Shown here: one piece after another, positions 9,481-18,624 of the stretch
Numbering within the stretch: position 1 is the first letter of the stretch
Layout of the letters: every line of letters starts with the position of its first letter
NCBI RefSeq assembly: GCF_020193575.1
Contig: NZ_JADYVD010000007.1
Span: forward strand, 1 to 64,000
Source: Ensifer sp. IC4062
GTDB taxonomy: Bacteria > Pseudomonadota > Alphaproteobacteria > Rhizobiales > Rhizobiaceae
Direction of reading: 5' to 3'
Length of the DNA: 64,000 bases
Notes under the pieces: generated by a model
Seen by the model: only the letters and a program-made list of their open reading frames with translations
Told to the model about the DNA's origin: nothing
Databases searched by the model: none
Position numbers and translations under genes: made by a program

Positions 9481-9565
9481 CGATCCGGAAAGCGTGTAGC
9501 GGTCATTCCGTCCGGAATTGCGTGGTTTCAATCGGTAGCATTATCATTGCAACAATGAAAAGCAC
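9481..9565 (+). repeat. Repeat family C copy
   Basis: Carries the core GTGTAGCGGTCATTCCGTCC and GGAATTGCGTGGTTTCAAT shared with the copies at 13069, 46341 (reverse) and 55451 (reverse). It ends with a short inverted pair around CATTATCATTGCAACAATGA. It lies just after the phzF-like stop codon and may serve as its 3' structure. Confidence 0.6.
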
Positions 9566-9618
9566 GTCGGATTTGCGGACAGGCTGGCCAGGAACTTCCG
9601 ATCGAAGATTGGTGTATC

Positions 9619-9942
9619 ATGAAGGCATATATGATCTTCCTGTTAAGAGCAATGTTGAACCATGAAATGAAGTACGGCATTTCTGCCGTCATGCCATGGT
9701 TGCTCGCTTCAATTACTGCATGGATTCTCTATATATTCTTTATAGAGTTTCTGTCATATGTATCTGGCGTTGACGAATATACAATGCTTGTTTTGACGTT
9801 TTTATTCTTCATGCCCGTTGCGATTGTGTTCTGCGCAGCATTTTTCTTGTTGGATTGCACCTGGATAGCCCTATGGTTGCCATGGTCAGGCATTGATGTG
9901 GATTCTCTCCGGCAAAAGCTAAGGCGAGTAGCAGGCATGTAG
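9619..9942 (+). CDS. Small AT-rich membrane protein of unknown function
   Basis: The 107-residue product has two or three hydrophobic helices (VMPWLLASITAWILYIFFIE, FLFFMPVAIVFCAAFFLLDC) and a short basic C-terminus. I recognise no family. Base composition is clearly more AT-rich than the flanking genes, with many ATT, TTT and TAT codons, which suggests acquisition from outside. The ribosome site before ATG 9619 is weak. It stands alone between the phzF-like gene and the EEP-family gene. It could be a toxin-like or phage-derived membrane protein, but nothing in the sequence proves that. Confidence 0.55.
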   Translation: MKAYMIFLLRAMLNHEMKYGISAVMPWLLASITAWILYIFFIEFLSYVSGVDEYTMLVLTFLFFMPVAIVFCAAFFLLDCTWIALWLPWSGIDVDSLRQKLRRVAGM

Positions 9943-10011
9943 CAAAATGGCAGAATGATACAGACTGCCAGCGGGAATTGATTAGACCTCATCTTTTTTG
10001 GGGAGATCTAC

Positions 10012-10821
10012 TTGGCATTGCGCATAATTTCGCTGAACGCGTGGGGCGGCCGGGTGCATGCGCCGCTGATCGGCTATCTCGCCGCGGTCGACCCAGATGT
10101 GCTGTGCCTGCAGGAGGTGACGCGCACGGTCGGCTCGAAGGCGGACAGGCTGGTCTACCGGGACCGCGGGCTCGAATTGCCGCAGCGCGCCAATCTCTTC
10201 GACGAGATCGCCGCCGTCCTTCCGGGGCATGACGGGGTCTTTTGCCCGACGGCGAGGGGCGAGATCTTCGATGGCGAGAGTGGCGTTCTTTCCGAGTTCG
10301 GGCTGGCGACCTTCGTGCGCAAGTCGTTGCCGGTCATTGCCCAGGCGCTCGACTTCGTCCACGGCGGCTTTTCGGCCGACGGCTGGGGCGCGCATCCGCG
10401 GGCGCGAAACGCTCATTGCGTGCGGCTGATGAACTACGAGGACGGCTTCACCATCACCATCGCCCATATGCATGGGCTGCGCGACATTGCCGGCAAGGAG
10501 GACACGCCGGCGCGCCGCGCACAGGCGGAGGCGCTGGTGAGCCTTGTGCAGCGGGTCCGACGCGACAACGAACGGCTTGTCGTCTGCGGCGACTTCAACG
10601 TCCTGCCGGGAAGCGAGACTTTCGAGGTGCTGGGAAAGCTCGGGCTTACCGATCTCGTGACGTCACGCGGCTTCACGGATACCCGGACCTCCTATTACGA
10701 AAAGGAGAATCGCTTCGCCGATTACCTGCTCGTGACGCCTGAGGTGAAGGTCGTCCGCTTCGAGGTGGTCGAAGAGCCGGAAGTTTCCGATCATCGGCCG
10801 CTGCTCGTCGAGGTGGGTTGA
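10012..10821 (+). CDS. Endonuclease/exonuclease/phosphatase (EEP) family protein
   Basis: This 269-residue protein has the EEP (DNase I-like) metal-dependent phosphoesterase motifs in order: ISLNAWGG at the N-terminus, VLCLQEVTR with the metal-binding glutamate, GDFNVLPGSETF near residue 193, and SDHRPLLVEV with the catalytic Asp-His near residue 259. The family includes nucleases, sphingomyelinases and inositol phosphatases; no signal peptide is present, so a cytoplasmic role is likely. The start is TTG 10012, supported by GGGGAG at 10000-10005. It converges with the OsmC gene. Substrate unknown. Confidence 0.87.
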   Translation: MALRIISLNAWGGRVHAPLIGYLAAVDPDVLCLQEVTRTVGSKADRLVYRDRGLELPQRANLFDEIAAVLPGHDGVFCPTARGEIFDGESGVLSEFGLATFVRKSLPVIAQALDFVHGGFSADGWGAHPRARNAHCVRLMNYEDGFTITIAHMHGLRDIAGKEDTPARRAQAEALVSLVQRVRRDNERLVVCGDFNVLPGSETFEVLGKLGLTDLVTSRGFTDTRTSYYEKENRFADYLLVTPEVKVVRFEVVEEPEVSDHRPLLVEVG

Positions 10822-10898
10822 GTGGGCGAGAGCTCCGCGCGTCTCTTTCCGGGTGCGCAACAGATCAGCGCAACGCTTTGAATTTCCAACTCAAGCGA

Positions 10899-11312
10899 TC
10901 ACGCAGCGGTAGCCGAGTGGAACTCCACCGGAACGCCCTTTTTGAGCGTGTTGGCGACCATGCACATAGCCTTTGCGCGATCGATGATCGCCTGCGGATC
11001 GGACCCGTCGAGCGTTTCGCAGCTGACCGAGATGGCTGCCGCCGTTGTCAGCAGCGGCTCGCCTTCGAGCTCGACTGTGACGCTGACGACGATCTTCCCG
11101 AGAGGGACGCCCATCTGGTGCGCGGCGTAACGAAGATCGTTGCAGAAGCAGCCGCCAAGCGCCAGCGCCAGCAGCTGCGCGCCATTGAAGCCGAGCCCGC
11201 GGCCGCCCGCCTTGCCCTCCGGCCGATCGACCACGACCGTATGGCTGCCGGCCCAGCCGATCGCCGCCTCCGTGCCTTCGACATTGCGCAATTCAACTGT
11301 CATGGACGCCAT
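10899..11312 (-). CDS. OsmC family peroxide-detoxifying protein
   Basis: The 137-residue OsmC-fold protein has the family's two cysteine regions: LALGGCFCNDLRYAA in the first half and RAKAMCMVANTLKKGVPVEF at the C-terminus. In OsmC/Ohr proteins such a Cys pair reduces organic hydroperoxides. The usual CPV around the second cysteine is CMV here, so activity toward hydroperoxides is not certain. ATG 11312 gives the usual family length. It is convergent with the EEP-family gene and 261 bp upstream of tRNA-Lys on the other strand. A second OsmC domain is fused to a hydrolase at 59037. Confidence 0.85.
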   Translation of the reverse strand: MASMTVELRNVEGTEAAIGWAGSHTVVVDRPEGKAGGRGLGFNGAQLLALALGGCFCNDLRYAAHQMGVPLGKIVVSVTVELEGEPLLTTAAAISVSCETLDGSDPQAIIDRAKAMCMVANTLKKGVPVEFHSATAA

Positions 11313-11573
11313 TTCTTGCTCCTCCAGAACGCCAACCTGATGAGCGCAGTTTAGAGCCGGACGCGGCTAAGCGTGAGCGGTTTTGCGCAGTCGCCGCGCC
11401 GCGCCCGGGAGGGGAAGGGACCGGACGGCATCGTCCACGCCACCCGCAATACCGGCTCCGCCGCTGCGCAATGAGCCGTTGGAAAATTTCCCAAAAATTT
11501 TGCAAAGGGTGCTGGACAAGCCGGGCGAACGCCATTATACGCCCCACCAGACCGCAGCGATGCGGTTCTGGAC

Positions 11574-11649
<76 letters not shown>

Positions 11650-11826
11650 AAGCTTCCAATAAAGCCTTTATCGCAGATTAAGACGCGGATGGAACCTGGG
11701 TCTGGCCGCATTGCCATTTTCGCGCAAAGCGGGGATCGTGCGCGGAAGGCGGCGTCTTCGACGAGCACTCGCTATGCAGTGCTCGAGCTACGAGTTGGTC
11801 GGTCGTCGATGTCCACCGGTTCGGCA

Positions 11827-12255
11827 CTACTCGGCATCATGGGCCCGTATCAGAGCCTCGCAACCTCCGAGTTCATTTGCGATTCTTTCCGCCTCTTCGC
11901 GCACTTGCTGGGGTGACGGGTTCACGGATGGATCGCCGTGGAAAACGAGTTGCTTCAGGTCCCGGGCGGACTCCGCCCTCGATATCGCTCCTTCGGTCTC
12001 TGAATAGATCACGGTCCCAGGACCACAGCCCGTCTCTTCGATGAAGCTGAGAATTTTCTCTCGCATCGGCCTTGGCTCAGCGCCACAGTGCTTCTCAGCA
12101 AGAGCGTGGGCGATTATGGCATAGGGAACGGCCATAAAGCGGCCGTCGATTTCTTCTCCTTCCTCAACTTTGTTGTCGCAGAGATCGTAGGCCCCTGTGT
12201 TGGAGGCCGAGCCGATGAGGCAAGCAATCAGAACTATGTTTCGAAGTCGAAGCAT
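11827..12255 (-). CDS. Small secreted protein of unknown function
   Basis: The 142-residue product has a clear signal peptide (MLRLRNIVLIACLIGSASNT) with cleavage near residue 22. The mature part has four spread cysteines (DLCDNK, KHCGAE, TGCGPG, GGCEAL), compatible with two disulfides in the periplasm. ATG 12255 is chosen over upstream ATGs because GGAGGG lies five bases ahead and the signal peptide begins there. No family is recognised. It is opposed to its right-hand neighbour, so it is probably transcribed alone. Confidence 0.65.
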   Translation of the reverse strand: MLRLRNIVLIACLIGSASNTGAYDLCDNKVEEGEEIDGRFMAVPYAIIAHALAEKHCGAEPRPMREKILSFIEETGCGPGTVIYSETEGAISRAESARDLKQLVFHGDPSVNPSPQQVREEAERIANELGGCEALIRAHDAE

Positions 12256-12444
12256 TGACCCTCCGGCAGGTCGGTCCATTCGGGAACTATGTGGCAAGCA
12301 ATGTAAAGGCAAGATTTCGGCTGCCTTTTCACGGCTTTTGCTGATCAAGGCAAACCTTGGTTTGGGATCATTCGGGAAGACACTGGTGGTAAACGTTACA
12401 GGATTGTCGAGGTCGCAGGAATTATCCCAAAAAGGAGAGGCGCG

Positions 12445-12888
12445 ATGCGGGTCATCAATTACACGGTTACCGGAATGGTAATATTCAATGTCACGCTCTC
12501 CTCATGGCTGTCAGTGTTTATGCTATACGATCCGGAGGCTTGGTACTTCTTTGTTCCGGGTGTTACCGACACGGGATCCTACAATCAACACTTCATTCGT
12601 GATATCGGCATTATGCAAGGCTTCATCGCGTTGGCATTTGCGGTTGGATACTTCAACAAGGCCATCCGCATACACCTGTGGGGCGCGGCGACACTTTGGC
12701 TCATCGCACATGCCTGCTTTCATCTTTGGGAAGTTGCGGTCGGCATCTGCTCCGCTGACGTGCTGTTGCGCGACTTTCCGGCAGTAAGTCTGCCGGCCTT
12801 GTTCGGCATAATCGCGACCCTTTGGGCAGCAAGCGGTAGAGCGGCGATGATAGGGCGAAAGCCAAACGCCGCTCTAGGCCTTCAGTAA
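12445..12888 (+). CDS. Four-helix membrane protein of unknown function
   Basis: The 147-residue protein has about four membrane helices (VIFNVTLSSWLSVFMLY, GIMQGFIALAFAVGYF, LWGAATLWLIAHACFHLWEV, PALFGIIATLWAA). An AGGAG at 12433-12437 supports ATG 12445. No family is recognised with confidence; the arrangement resembles small DoxX-like or integral-membrane proteins of unknown role. It lies between two other unknown genes downstream of tRNA-Lys. Codon use is ordinary for the window. Confidence 0.65.
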   Translation: MRVINYTVTGMVIFNVTLSSWLSVFMLYDPEAWYFFVPGVTDTGSYNQHFIRDIGIMQGFIALAFAVGYFNKAIRIHLWGAATLWLIAHACFHLWEVAVGICSADVLLRDFPAVSLPALFGIIATLWAASGRAAMIGRKPNAALGLQ

Positions 12889-13068
12889 GCTGCTTGGGCT
12901 GGACCGCCCTAGGGGAGAAAGGTGGGATCGGGCTACCGGCGGAGATTGGAGCCTTGAGTATAGGATCCACCGGCTCTCGCTCTCTGCAACCTCTCATCGC
13001 TGCCCCAATGCGTAATCGAAGCAGGACTTGTTGCACGTCCGGGTGGCGACCTAAACCGGATGGACTAG

Positions 13069-13172
13069 AGCAGTTCCAGGAAAAATGTGTAACGGGTTTC
13101 CATCCGGAATTGCGCAGTTTCAAAGAGTTAGATCATTTCATTGGTCTGATGAAACAATGAAATGATCTAGCC
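13069..13172 (+). repeat. Repeat family C copy with terminal inverted repeat
   Basis: The sequence runs AGAGCAGTTCCAGGAAAAAT, GTGTAACGGGTTTCCATCCG, GAATTGCGCAGTTTCAAAGA, then GATCATTTCATT and its inverse AATGAAATGATC, giving a 12 bp stem. It is the longest family C copy in the window and lies upstream of the gene at 13218. Confidence 0.65.
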
Positions 13173-13217
13173 GCTAATCGCTGCTGTGCTATCCTCGGTC
13201 GTGAGGTAGGGCACAAG

Positions 13218-13574
13218 ATGAATATCCTCCGTGGCCTCTTTCGACTGTGGTTGATCGTCTCCGCGCTTTGGGTGCTGACACTGGTCGTCTACGTAGAAGT
13301 CGAAGGACGGCGGCGTGACGTGACGGATGGAGGCTCCATCTTCGTCAAGGGCTGGGCAGCGGTCACAGACGGCTGGAAAGCCGAGGAAGAGGTGGCGTCC
13401 CTAAGGGAAAAGGCCGCTGCATCTGGAAACGGGAGCATTGTCGTGCCCGATGAGATTGCGAGCCGACTTCGAACCGGCAGGCAGGTGCAGAATACGGCTT
13501 GGCTTTTCGGCGGGATGCTGCTGGGGCCGCCACTTATCCTGCTTGTGCTGGGGGCTTGGGTTATCCGTGGTTAG
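13218..13574 (+). CDS. Small two-helix membrane protein of unknown function
   Basis: The 118-residue protein begins with a membrane helix (FRLWLIVSALWVLTLVVYVE), has a charged middle section of about 65 residues, and ends with a second helix (MLLGPPLILLVLGAWVI). The central part should therefore lie on one side of the membrane, probably the periplasm. No family is recognised. It is preceded by a family C repeat and followed by a 500 bp gap. Codon use is consistent with a real gene. Confidence 0.6.
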   Translation: MNILRGLFRLWLIVSALWVLTLVVYVEVEGRRRDVTDGGSIFVKGWAAVTDGWKAEEEVASLREKAAASGNGSIVVPDEIASRLRTGRQVQNTAWLFGGMLLGPPLILLVLGAWVIRG

Positions 13575-13740
13575 GTGACGTGCCCCGGTCACCCCTTGAT
13601 GACAGGGCTCTTTCCGCAGGCAAGGTTCGGCGCGATCGTTAGGCGCCTTCTTGGTCGGAAGAAGGCCGCGTCGAACGCGACGTCGCGCTAGCGGCTTCTC
13701 CCTGGCGGACGCTGTTTGGGGCTGTCTCCGTAAACGCGAA

Positions 13741-13767
13741 AGCGCGCTTGTTTGGGCCAAGCGCGCT
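13741..13767. other. Perfect 10 bp hairpin in a 505 bp gene-free stretch (13575-14080)
   Basis: AGCGCGCTTG and CAAGCGCGCT pair perfectly around a 7-base loop. No T-run follows, so it is not a standard intrinsic terminator. The rest of 13575-14080 holds no gene I can support; an open frame at 13651-13887 has no family or ribosome site. Confidence 0.5.
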
Positions 13768-14080
13768 CTAGGCGAACGATCTACCGAAGGGGTGCCGGCA
13801 CCCTCGATCGAACGGCTAGAATATAGCACTGAATCGCGAGAGGAACAACGCGCGATGGGCCGTGTGATGAGATACGCCGCCCCGTAGATCTGCCTCTCTG
13901 TCACACGAGCCCCACCGCGTCGACGGCGCGAGAGTCATATCGCCGTCCGTGAGGATCACCGCCCTTGCACCGATCGACAATCAGGCACCTGCTTTCTCCA
14001 GAAGATCGGGCCGGGGCGGCAGAAAATTGCCCATATTGACGACTAACCGCGCATTTCAGGAACACAATAAAGGGAACCTC

Positions 14081-14851
14081 ATGCGCGGATATTTGATCCT
14101 CTCCGAAGCAAGAAGTGGCTCAAGCTGGCTGAGCACTCTCCTCAGTCATTCCGGCGAAATGGGATTGCCGGCCGAGTGGCTGGCTCCGAAGGCCCATCGC
14201 CTTGATACCAGGGCCCTCCCTTTCGACGCGTTCTTCGAGGAAATCATCAGGAAATGCTCGACCGCAAACGGGGCGTTCGGCATGAAGATCTTTCCGAACC
14301 AGATTTTCGTAACGCGCGAGCGCTATGGCCGGGACTTCATCCGCCATTGTCTGTCCGAGCACGCGACCGCGCTGGTCTTCCTGCGGCGCAGGGATACGCT
14401 GAGGCAGGCGATTTCCTTTGCGCGGGCGCGCCAGACGCGGGCTTTCGCCGCCCACCACGGGGCAAAGGCGGAGCCGCGCTACGACTTCGAGCAGATCGCC
14501 CGCTGCTTCTTCTATATCCGGGAGAGCTACAATTTCTGGCAGAGCTACCTTGAGCTTTTGGGTGCGCCTTTCACCGAATTTGCCTACGAGGATCTTGCCG
14601 GCGATCCGCACCCGTTCATCGCGCATATCGCGGAACACCTTGGCGTTTGCGTCCCGGCCAAGGCCGAAACGACGATGGCCGTGCAGCGCGACGGCTTGAC
14701 GGAGGAATGGATCGCGCGCTTCAACGCGGATTGCCGCGCCGGGGATCTGCTCAGGGCCTACGACCGTCGCAAACACATTCCCGGCAAGCTGCGCAACTTC
14801 GTGAAACTGGCTTCCGGAAAGCTCGAGCCGCGCTACCCGTTTGCGTTTTAG
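14081..14851 (+). CDS. Stf0-type sulfotransferase (NodH/LpsS-like)
   Basis: The 256-residue protein is a PAPS-dependent sulfotransferase of the Stf0 group. The N-terminal 5'-phosphosulfate loop is YLILSEARSGSSWLSTLLSH, followed by GLPAEWLAP, and a later segment (LVFLRRRDTLRQAISFARA) fits the 3'-phosphate-binding strand and helix. In rhizobia such enzymes sulfate Nod factor (NodH) or lipopolysaccharide (LpsS). ATG 14081 is chosen because family homology starts there and AAGGGAA precedes it; an upstream ATG at 13949 would add 44 unrelated residues. The acyltransferase and glycosyltransferase downstream point to a surface-glycan substrate rather than Nod factor. The acceptor is inferred. Confidence 0.85.
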   Translation: MRGYLILSEARSGSSWLSTLLSHSGEMGLPAEWLAPKAHRLDTRALPFDAFFEEIIRKCSTANGAFGMKIFPNQIFVTRERYGRDFIRHCLSEHATALVFLRRRDTLRQAISFARARQTRAFAAHHGAKAEPRYDFEQIARCFFYIRESYNFWQSYLELLGAPFTEFAYEDLAGDPHPFIAHIAEHLGVCVPAKAETTMAVQRDGLTEEWIARFNADCRAGDLLRAYDRRKHIPGKLRNFVKLASGKLEPRYPFAF

Positions 14852-14907
14852 CCGCGGGGCACGCGGGGCTTCGGGTACCGCCAACCGCCACACTACACGC
14901 GTGTTTT

Positions 14908-14960
14908 TCAGAGCGCAAAGGTCGTCGTAGCAGTTCGGATTTGCTGCCTGAAAGTGCAAA
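14908..14960 (-). repeat. Degenerate family A repeat fragment in the 325 bp gap 14852-15176
   Basis: AGCGCAAAGGTCGTCGTAGC followed by AGTTCGGATTTGCTGCCTG resembles the reverse-oriented middle of family A. The rest of the gap shows no gene. Confidence 0.4.
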
Positions 14961-15176
14961 TCGTCGTCTGTGGGCTAGACGTATTTCCCGCCCGGCCGGC
15001 ACCGTGAGTGACTTTGCAGTAGCCCTGCGGCATCTCGCCCGCGATGGTCGCGTGGGTTACCATTTTCCCCAACATTTTCTGAATTTCTGGGGCGCTCGCG
15101 CCCCTCGCGCATGGCTTCGTTTCCAATGGCGTGTTACCGAGCGATAACCCCTCGGATACGGAATCTTCCCCAGGAA

Positions 15177-17228
15177 ATGCAGTACAGACCCGAAGTCGAT
15201 GGCTTGCGTGCGCTTGCAGTCGTTCCAGTGCTTTTGTTTCACGCAGGTTTTGACATCGTTTCGGGCGGGTTCGCCGGCGTTGACGTCTTCTTCGTCATCA
15301 GCGGCTTTCTGATCACGTCGATCATCGACAGCGAAATCTGGGGCGGTCGGTTCAGCATTGTTTCCTTCTATGAGCGTCGGGCAAGGCGGCTCGCTCCGGC
15401 ATTGCTGTTCGTCTGTGCCGTTTGCACCGCCTTTGCGCTCCTGTGGATGCTGCCCCGCGAACTCAACAATTTCGGCAAGGGTCTCTACGCGACAAGTCTG
15501 CTCGCCTCGAATATCCAGCTCTGGGATCAGACAGGTTATTTTTCGCCGGACACAGATCACATGCCGCTGCTGCACATGTGGTCGCTCGCGGTCGAAGAGC
15601 AATTCTATCTCATATTCCCGTTGCTGCTCATTGCCCTGCGCCGCTTCTGCGCAGCCCACGTTCTCGCCGTGATCCTCGCCACCTCGGCGCTCAGCTTCGG
15701 GGCCACGCAGGTGCTCGCGCGTCTCGACCCTTCCGCCAACTTCTATTTGCTGCCAAGCCGGTTCTGGGAGCTCGGCCTCGGGGCAGCGGTCGCGCTTTCC
15801 GGCCTGTCGAAAGCCGCGGTGGCTAAACCGGTGCGTGAGATTCTTGCGGCATTGGGCCTGCTGGCGATCGTTGCGACTTACGTTCTCGTGCGTGAGACCG
15901 CGAACTATCCGGGTTGGGCGACCGTGCCCGTGGTGATGGGTGCGGCGGCTTTCATCGCCTTCGGTCGGGCCGATACCTTTGCCGGAAAATGCCTTTCCTT
16001 TGGGCCGGTCGTTGTCGTCGGCCTCTGCAGTTACAGCCTATATCTATGGCACCAGCCTGTGTTCGCTTTCGCGCGCCTGCGTCTCAATGACGCTATTACG
16101 CCGGTCGGCTTCTCCGCTTTGATCGCGCTTTGTTTTGTGCTCGCATATCTTACCTGGCGCTATGTCGAAACGCCCTTCCGCGATCGCCGGCGTTTCGGTC
16201 GGCGACCTGTCTTCGCGATGACCCTGACAGCGGGTGCCGTTGCGGTCGTCGCGGGCCTCTCCATGGATCACAGCGATGGGTTTGCGTCGCGAAACCTCGA
16301 ACTTGCTCGGCTGAACGAGCCGAGCGTCGGCATGGGTAAGGGCTGCGAAGGCGTCGTCGACCTCACATGCAGCACGGCCGAAAATCCCGAGATTGCGATA
16401 TGGGGCGACTCGTTCGCCAGACACCTGGTCGATGGCGCACGCGCCTCGGACCCCGACGTGCGCCTCGCGCAGCTAACGAAGAACAATTGTGGCCCGTTCT
16501 TTGACCTGGCGCCCGTGCTTCCCAATCTCGCCCTCGCTTGGCCGCAGCAGTGTCTCGACCACAATAAGGCTGTTCGCCGGTTCCTGCTAGCACATAAGTC
16601 CATCCGATACGTCGTGCTGTCCTCGCCGTTGACCCAGTATCTCGGCCAGGAGACGGTTTTCCTGCGCGGCAAGGGCGTCACGCGTTCGAGCGCCGAGATT
16701 GTCACGCAAAACTTCCAGTCGACTCTCGCCTGGCTCCGCTCTAACGGACTGCAGCCCATCGTCGTAAGTCCGCCTCCAAGGGACGGGCGCAACACCGGGC
16801 TTTGCGTAGCGCGGGCGCGTATGCTCGGCCTGCCTCCCGGCGACTGCGACCTGCCGGTTGCGGCGGTCGAGGCGCACGACAGGGAGATCCGATCGGTGCT
16901 GGCCAGCGTCGCCAGGGACTTTCCCGTCCTGAATTTCACTGATTACCTTTGCGACGGCATCACCTGCCGGGCGGAAGACGAAGGCGTGGCGATCTACGAG
17001 GACGATGGGCATTTTTCGCAGAAGGGCTCCCGGCATATCGGCAGAGTGCTGGATTTCGCCCGCGCGTTCACAGCTGTTGCCGAGCTTGGTTGCGAGCAAA
17101 GACCTAGCGAGGACCGGTCCCCGCCCCGCGGGAGTTGCGGATTTGCGTCAGCGCGGTCGGCCGAGTTGAATTCCGGTGATGATCCCGATAAACGCAGCTA
17201 TCGTAGCGGAACCTGGAGCGGATTTTGA
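15177..17228 (+). CDS. OafA/YrhL-type acyltransferase with C-terminal SGNH domain
   Basis: The 683-residue protein begins with the acyltransferase-3 signature (MQYRPEVDGLRALAVVPVLL), followed by GVDVFFVISGFLITSII, FYERRARRLAPAL and HMWSLAVEEQFYLIFPLLL. About ten membrane helices reach residue 370. A periplasmic SGNH domain follows, with IWGDSFARHL near residue 408 (catalytic Ser block) and DGHFSQKGSRHIG near 610 (His block). Such proteins O-acetylate lipopolysaccharide or exopolysaccharide. Homology places the start at ATG 15177; the ribosome site is poor. The stop codon overlaps the start of the next gene, so the two are translationally coupled. Confidence 0.9.
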   Translation: MQYRPEVDGLRALAVVPVLLFHAGFDIVSGGFAGVDVFFVISGFLITSIIDSEIWGGRFSIVSFYERRARRLAPALLFVCAVCTAFALLWMLPRELNNFGKGLYATSLLASNIQLWDQTGYFSPDTDHMPLLHMWSLAVEEQFYLIFPLLLIALRRFCAAHVLAVILATSALSFGATQVLARLDPSANFYLLPSRFWELGLGAAVALSGLSKAAVAKPVREILAALGLLAIVATYVLVRETANYPGWATVPVVMGAAAFIAFGRADTFAGKCLSFGPVVVVGLCSYSLYLWHQPVFAFARLRLNDAITPVGFSALIALCFVLAYLTWRYVETPFRDRRRFGRRPVFAMTLTAGAVAVVAGLSMDHSDGFASRNLELARLNEPSVGMGKGCEGVVDLTCSTAENPEIAIWGDSFARHLVDGARASDPDVRLAQLTKNNCGPFFDLAPVLPNLALAWPQQCLDHNKAVRRFLLAHKSIRYVVLSSPLTQYLGQETVFLRGKGVTRSSAEIVTQNFQSTLAWLRSNGLQPIVVSPPPRDGRNTGLCVARARMLGLPPGDCDLPVAAVEAHDREIRSVLASVARDFPVLNFTDYLCDGITCRAEDEGVAIYEDDGHFSQKGSRHIGRVLDFARAFTAVAELGCEQRPSEDRSPPRGSCGFASARSAELNSGDDPDKRSYRSGTWSGF

Positions 17229-18277
17229 AGGATCTTCACTACCCTTTTCGTCTTTTCGACCATGAGAACGGGCGGGGTCAGCGAAGCCTTTTCCACCGGA
17301 TCATCACCCGGTACGAATCCTTCAAGCTGGCCGCGCGCGAGCGCAAGCGCAAGCGCGCCATCGAGATGTCGTGCCTGAACGAGGGCGGTGCGCGACCGCT
17401 CGGCCGGGACGACATTCCGGTCGTCTTCAACACGCATAACGACCTCAAGCTGATGCCGTCCTTTCTCGCGCACTACAGAAGGCTCGGCGTTTCACGCTTC
17501 ATCTGCATCGACGACGTTTCGTCCGACGGCACGCGCGAGTATCTGCGCTCGCAGGCGGATGTGGATGTCTGGAGTTCGCCGTTGCGCTATAGCGACGCCC
17601 GGCGCGGGCGCGAATGGCGCCAGACGCTGTTCGAGCGCTACGGCAAGGACCGGTGGTATCTCAACGTCGATTCGGACGAATTCCTGATCTATGACGATTG
17701 CGAGCACCAGCCGCTCCGCAATCTCATTCGGGTGCTCGAAGCGCGCGGCGAAAAGCGCCTCGCGGCCCCCATGCTCGACATGTATCCGGTCGGTCCGCTC
17801 GGTTCGGCGACGCTCGACGGCACTGATGCGCGGATGCCCTGGGAGATCGCCGATCACTTCGACGGCGCCGGCTACGAGATTACCTATACCAAGCGGGCGA
17901 TCAGCATCACCGGCGGACCGCGCAAGCGCAAGTTCGCGCATGTGCTTGAACTCATGAAATATCCGCTGATCTTCTGGGACGAGGACTGCAGTCTGGGGGT
18001 CAGCATTCACCAGCCGCTTCCCTGCGAGCGCAATTTTCCGGCAATCTCCGGCGTGCTGCTGCACTTCAAGTTCTTCTCCGACTACAAGGAGAAGATCGAG
18101 CACGCGGTGACGGACGGACAATATTTCGCCGGCGCCGCCGCCTATCGCAAGATGCTGGACGATTTGCGGAAATCCGGCGAGTTCGACTTCCAGAGCCCGG
18201 ACTCGGTACGGTTCTCAGGCTCGAAGCAGTTGCGCGAACTGGGTTTCATCGCACCGATTTCGTTCACGTCAGACTAA
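17225..18277 (+). CDS. Glycosyltransferase family 2-like protein
   Basis: The 350-residue protein has a GT-A-like core: VVFNTHNDLKLMPSFLAHYR, ICIDDVSSDGTREYL, and a VDSDEFLIYDD segment near residue 149 that supplies the DxD-type metal and nucleotide-sugar site. This layout fits the Glyco_tranf_2_4 group of glycan-building enzymes. The proposed start is TTG 17225, which overlaps the acyltransferase stop in TTGA with GGAG upstream. It completes a three-gene run with the acyltransferase and sulfotransferase and probably acts on the same surface glycan, on the cytoplasmic side. Sugar donor and acceptor are unknown. Confidence 0.85.
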   Translation: MKDLHYPFRLFDHENGRGQRSLFHRIITRYESFKLAARERKRKRAIEMSCLNEGGARPLGRDDIPVVFNTHNDLKLMPSFLAHYRRLGVSRFICIDDVSSDGTREYLRSQADVDVWSSPLRYSDARRGREWRQTLFERYGKDRWYLNVDSDEFLIYDDCEHQPLRNLIRVLEARGEKRLAAPMLDMYPVGPLGSATLDGTDARMPWEIADHFDGAGYEITYTKRAISITGGPRKRKFAHVLELMKYPLIFWDEDCSLGVSIHQPLPCERNFPAISGVLLHFKFFSDYKEKIEHAVTDGQYFAGAAAYRKMLDDLRKSGEFDFQSPDSVRFSGSKQLRELGFIAPISFTSD

Positions 18278-18337
18278 GACAGGTGTGCGGAGCGGGCGCA
18301 TCTCCATCTGCGCCGGCGATAAAGTTTGAGCCTTCTC

Positions 18338-18390
18338 GCGCCGCCGACGCGGCGTGGCTGGATTCCTGTGACAGGCACGGGAATGAGGTG
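18338..18390 (+). repeat. Repeat family B copy
   Basis: A GCCGCCGACGCGGCGTGGCT head is followed by GGATTCCTGTGACAGGCACG and GGAATGAGG. The CCTGTGACAGG core is itself near-palindromic. Single copy in the gap after the glycosyltransferase; the remainder of 18278-18624 shows no supported gene. Confidence 0.65.
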
Positions 18391-18624
18391 CGCATGGGTA
18401 AGCGCCGGTGGCCCGGAACCGCCGCGAGAGCTTTTGCCCTGTCCGTTTGGTGCGATCGTATCGCCCATACCGCTTGAGGGCTGACGACGACGTCGAACTC
18501 GGCCTTGACTGCTTTTGCGACGACCGCCGGACTATCGAAACAAGCGAGCGCCTGCGCGACGTAGCTTTTGACCTCATCTGAATATTTCGGATTGGCCGTC
18601 TCTCTATAAACGCTCCATCAAGGT

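Noticed and set aside
13651..13887. Small open frame in the gap before the sulfotransferase
   Set aside because: No ribosome site, family or sensible composition, and it contains a 10 bp hairpin.
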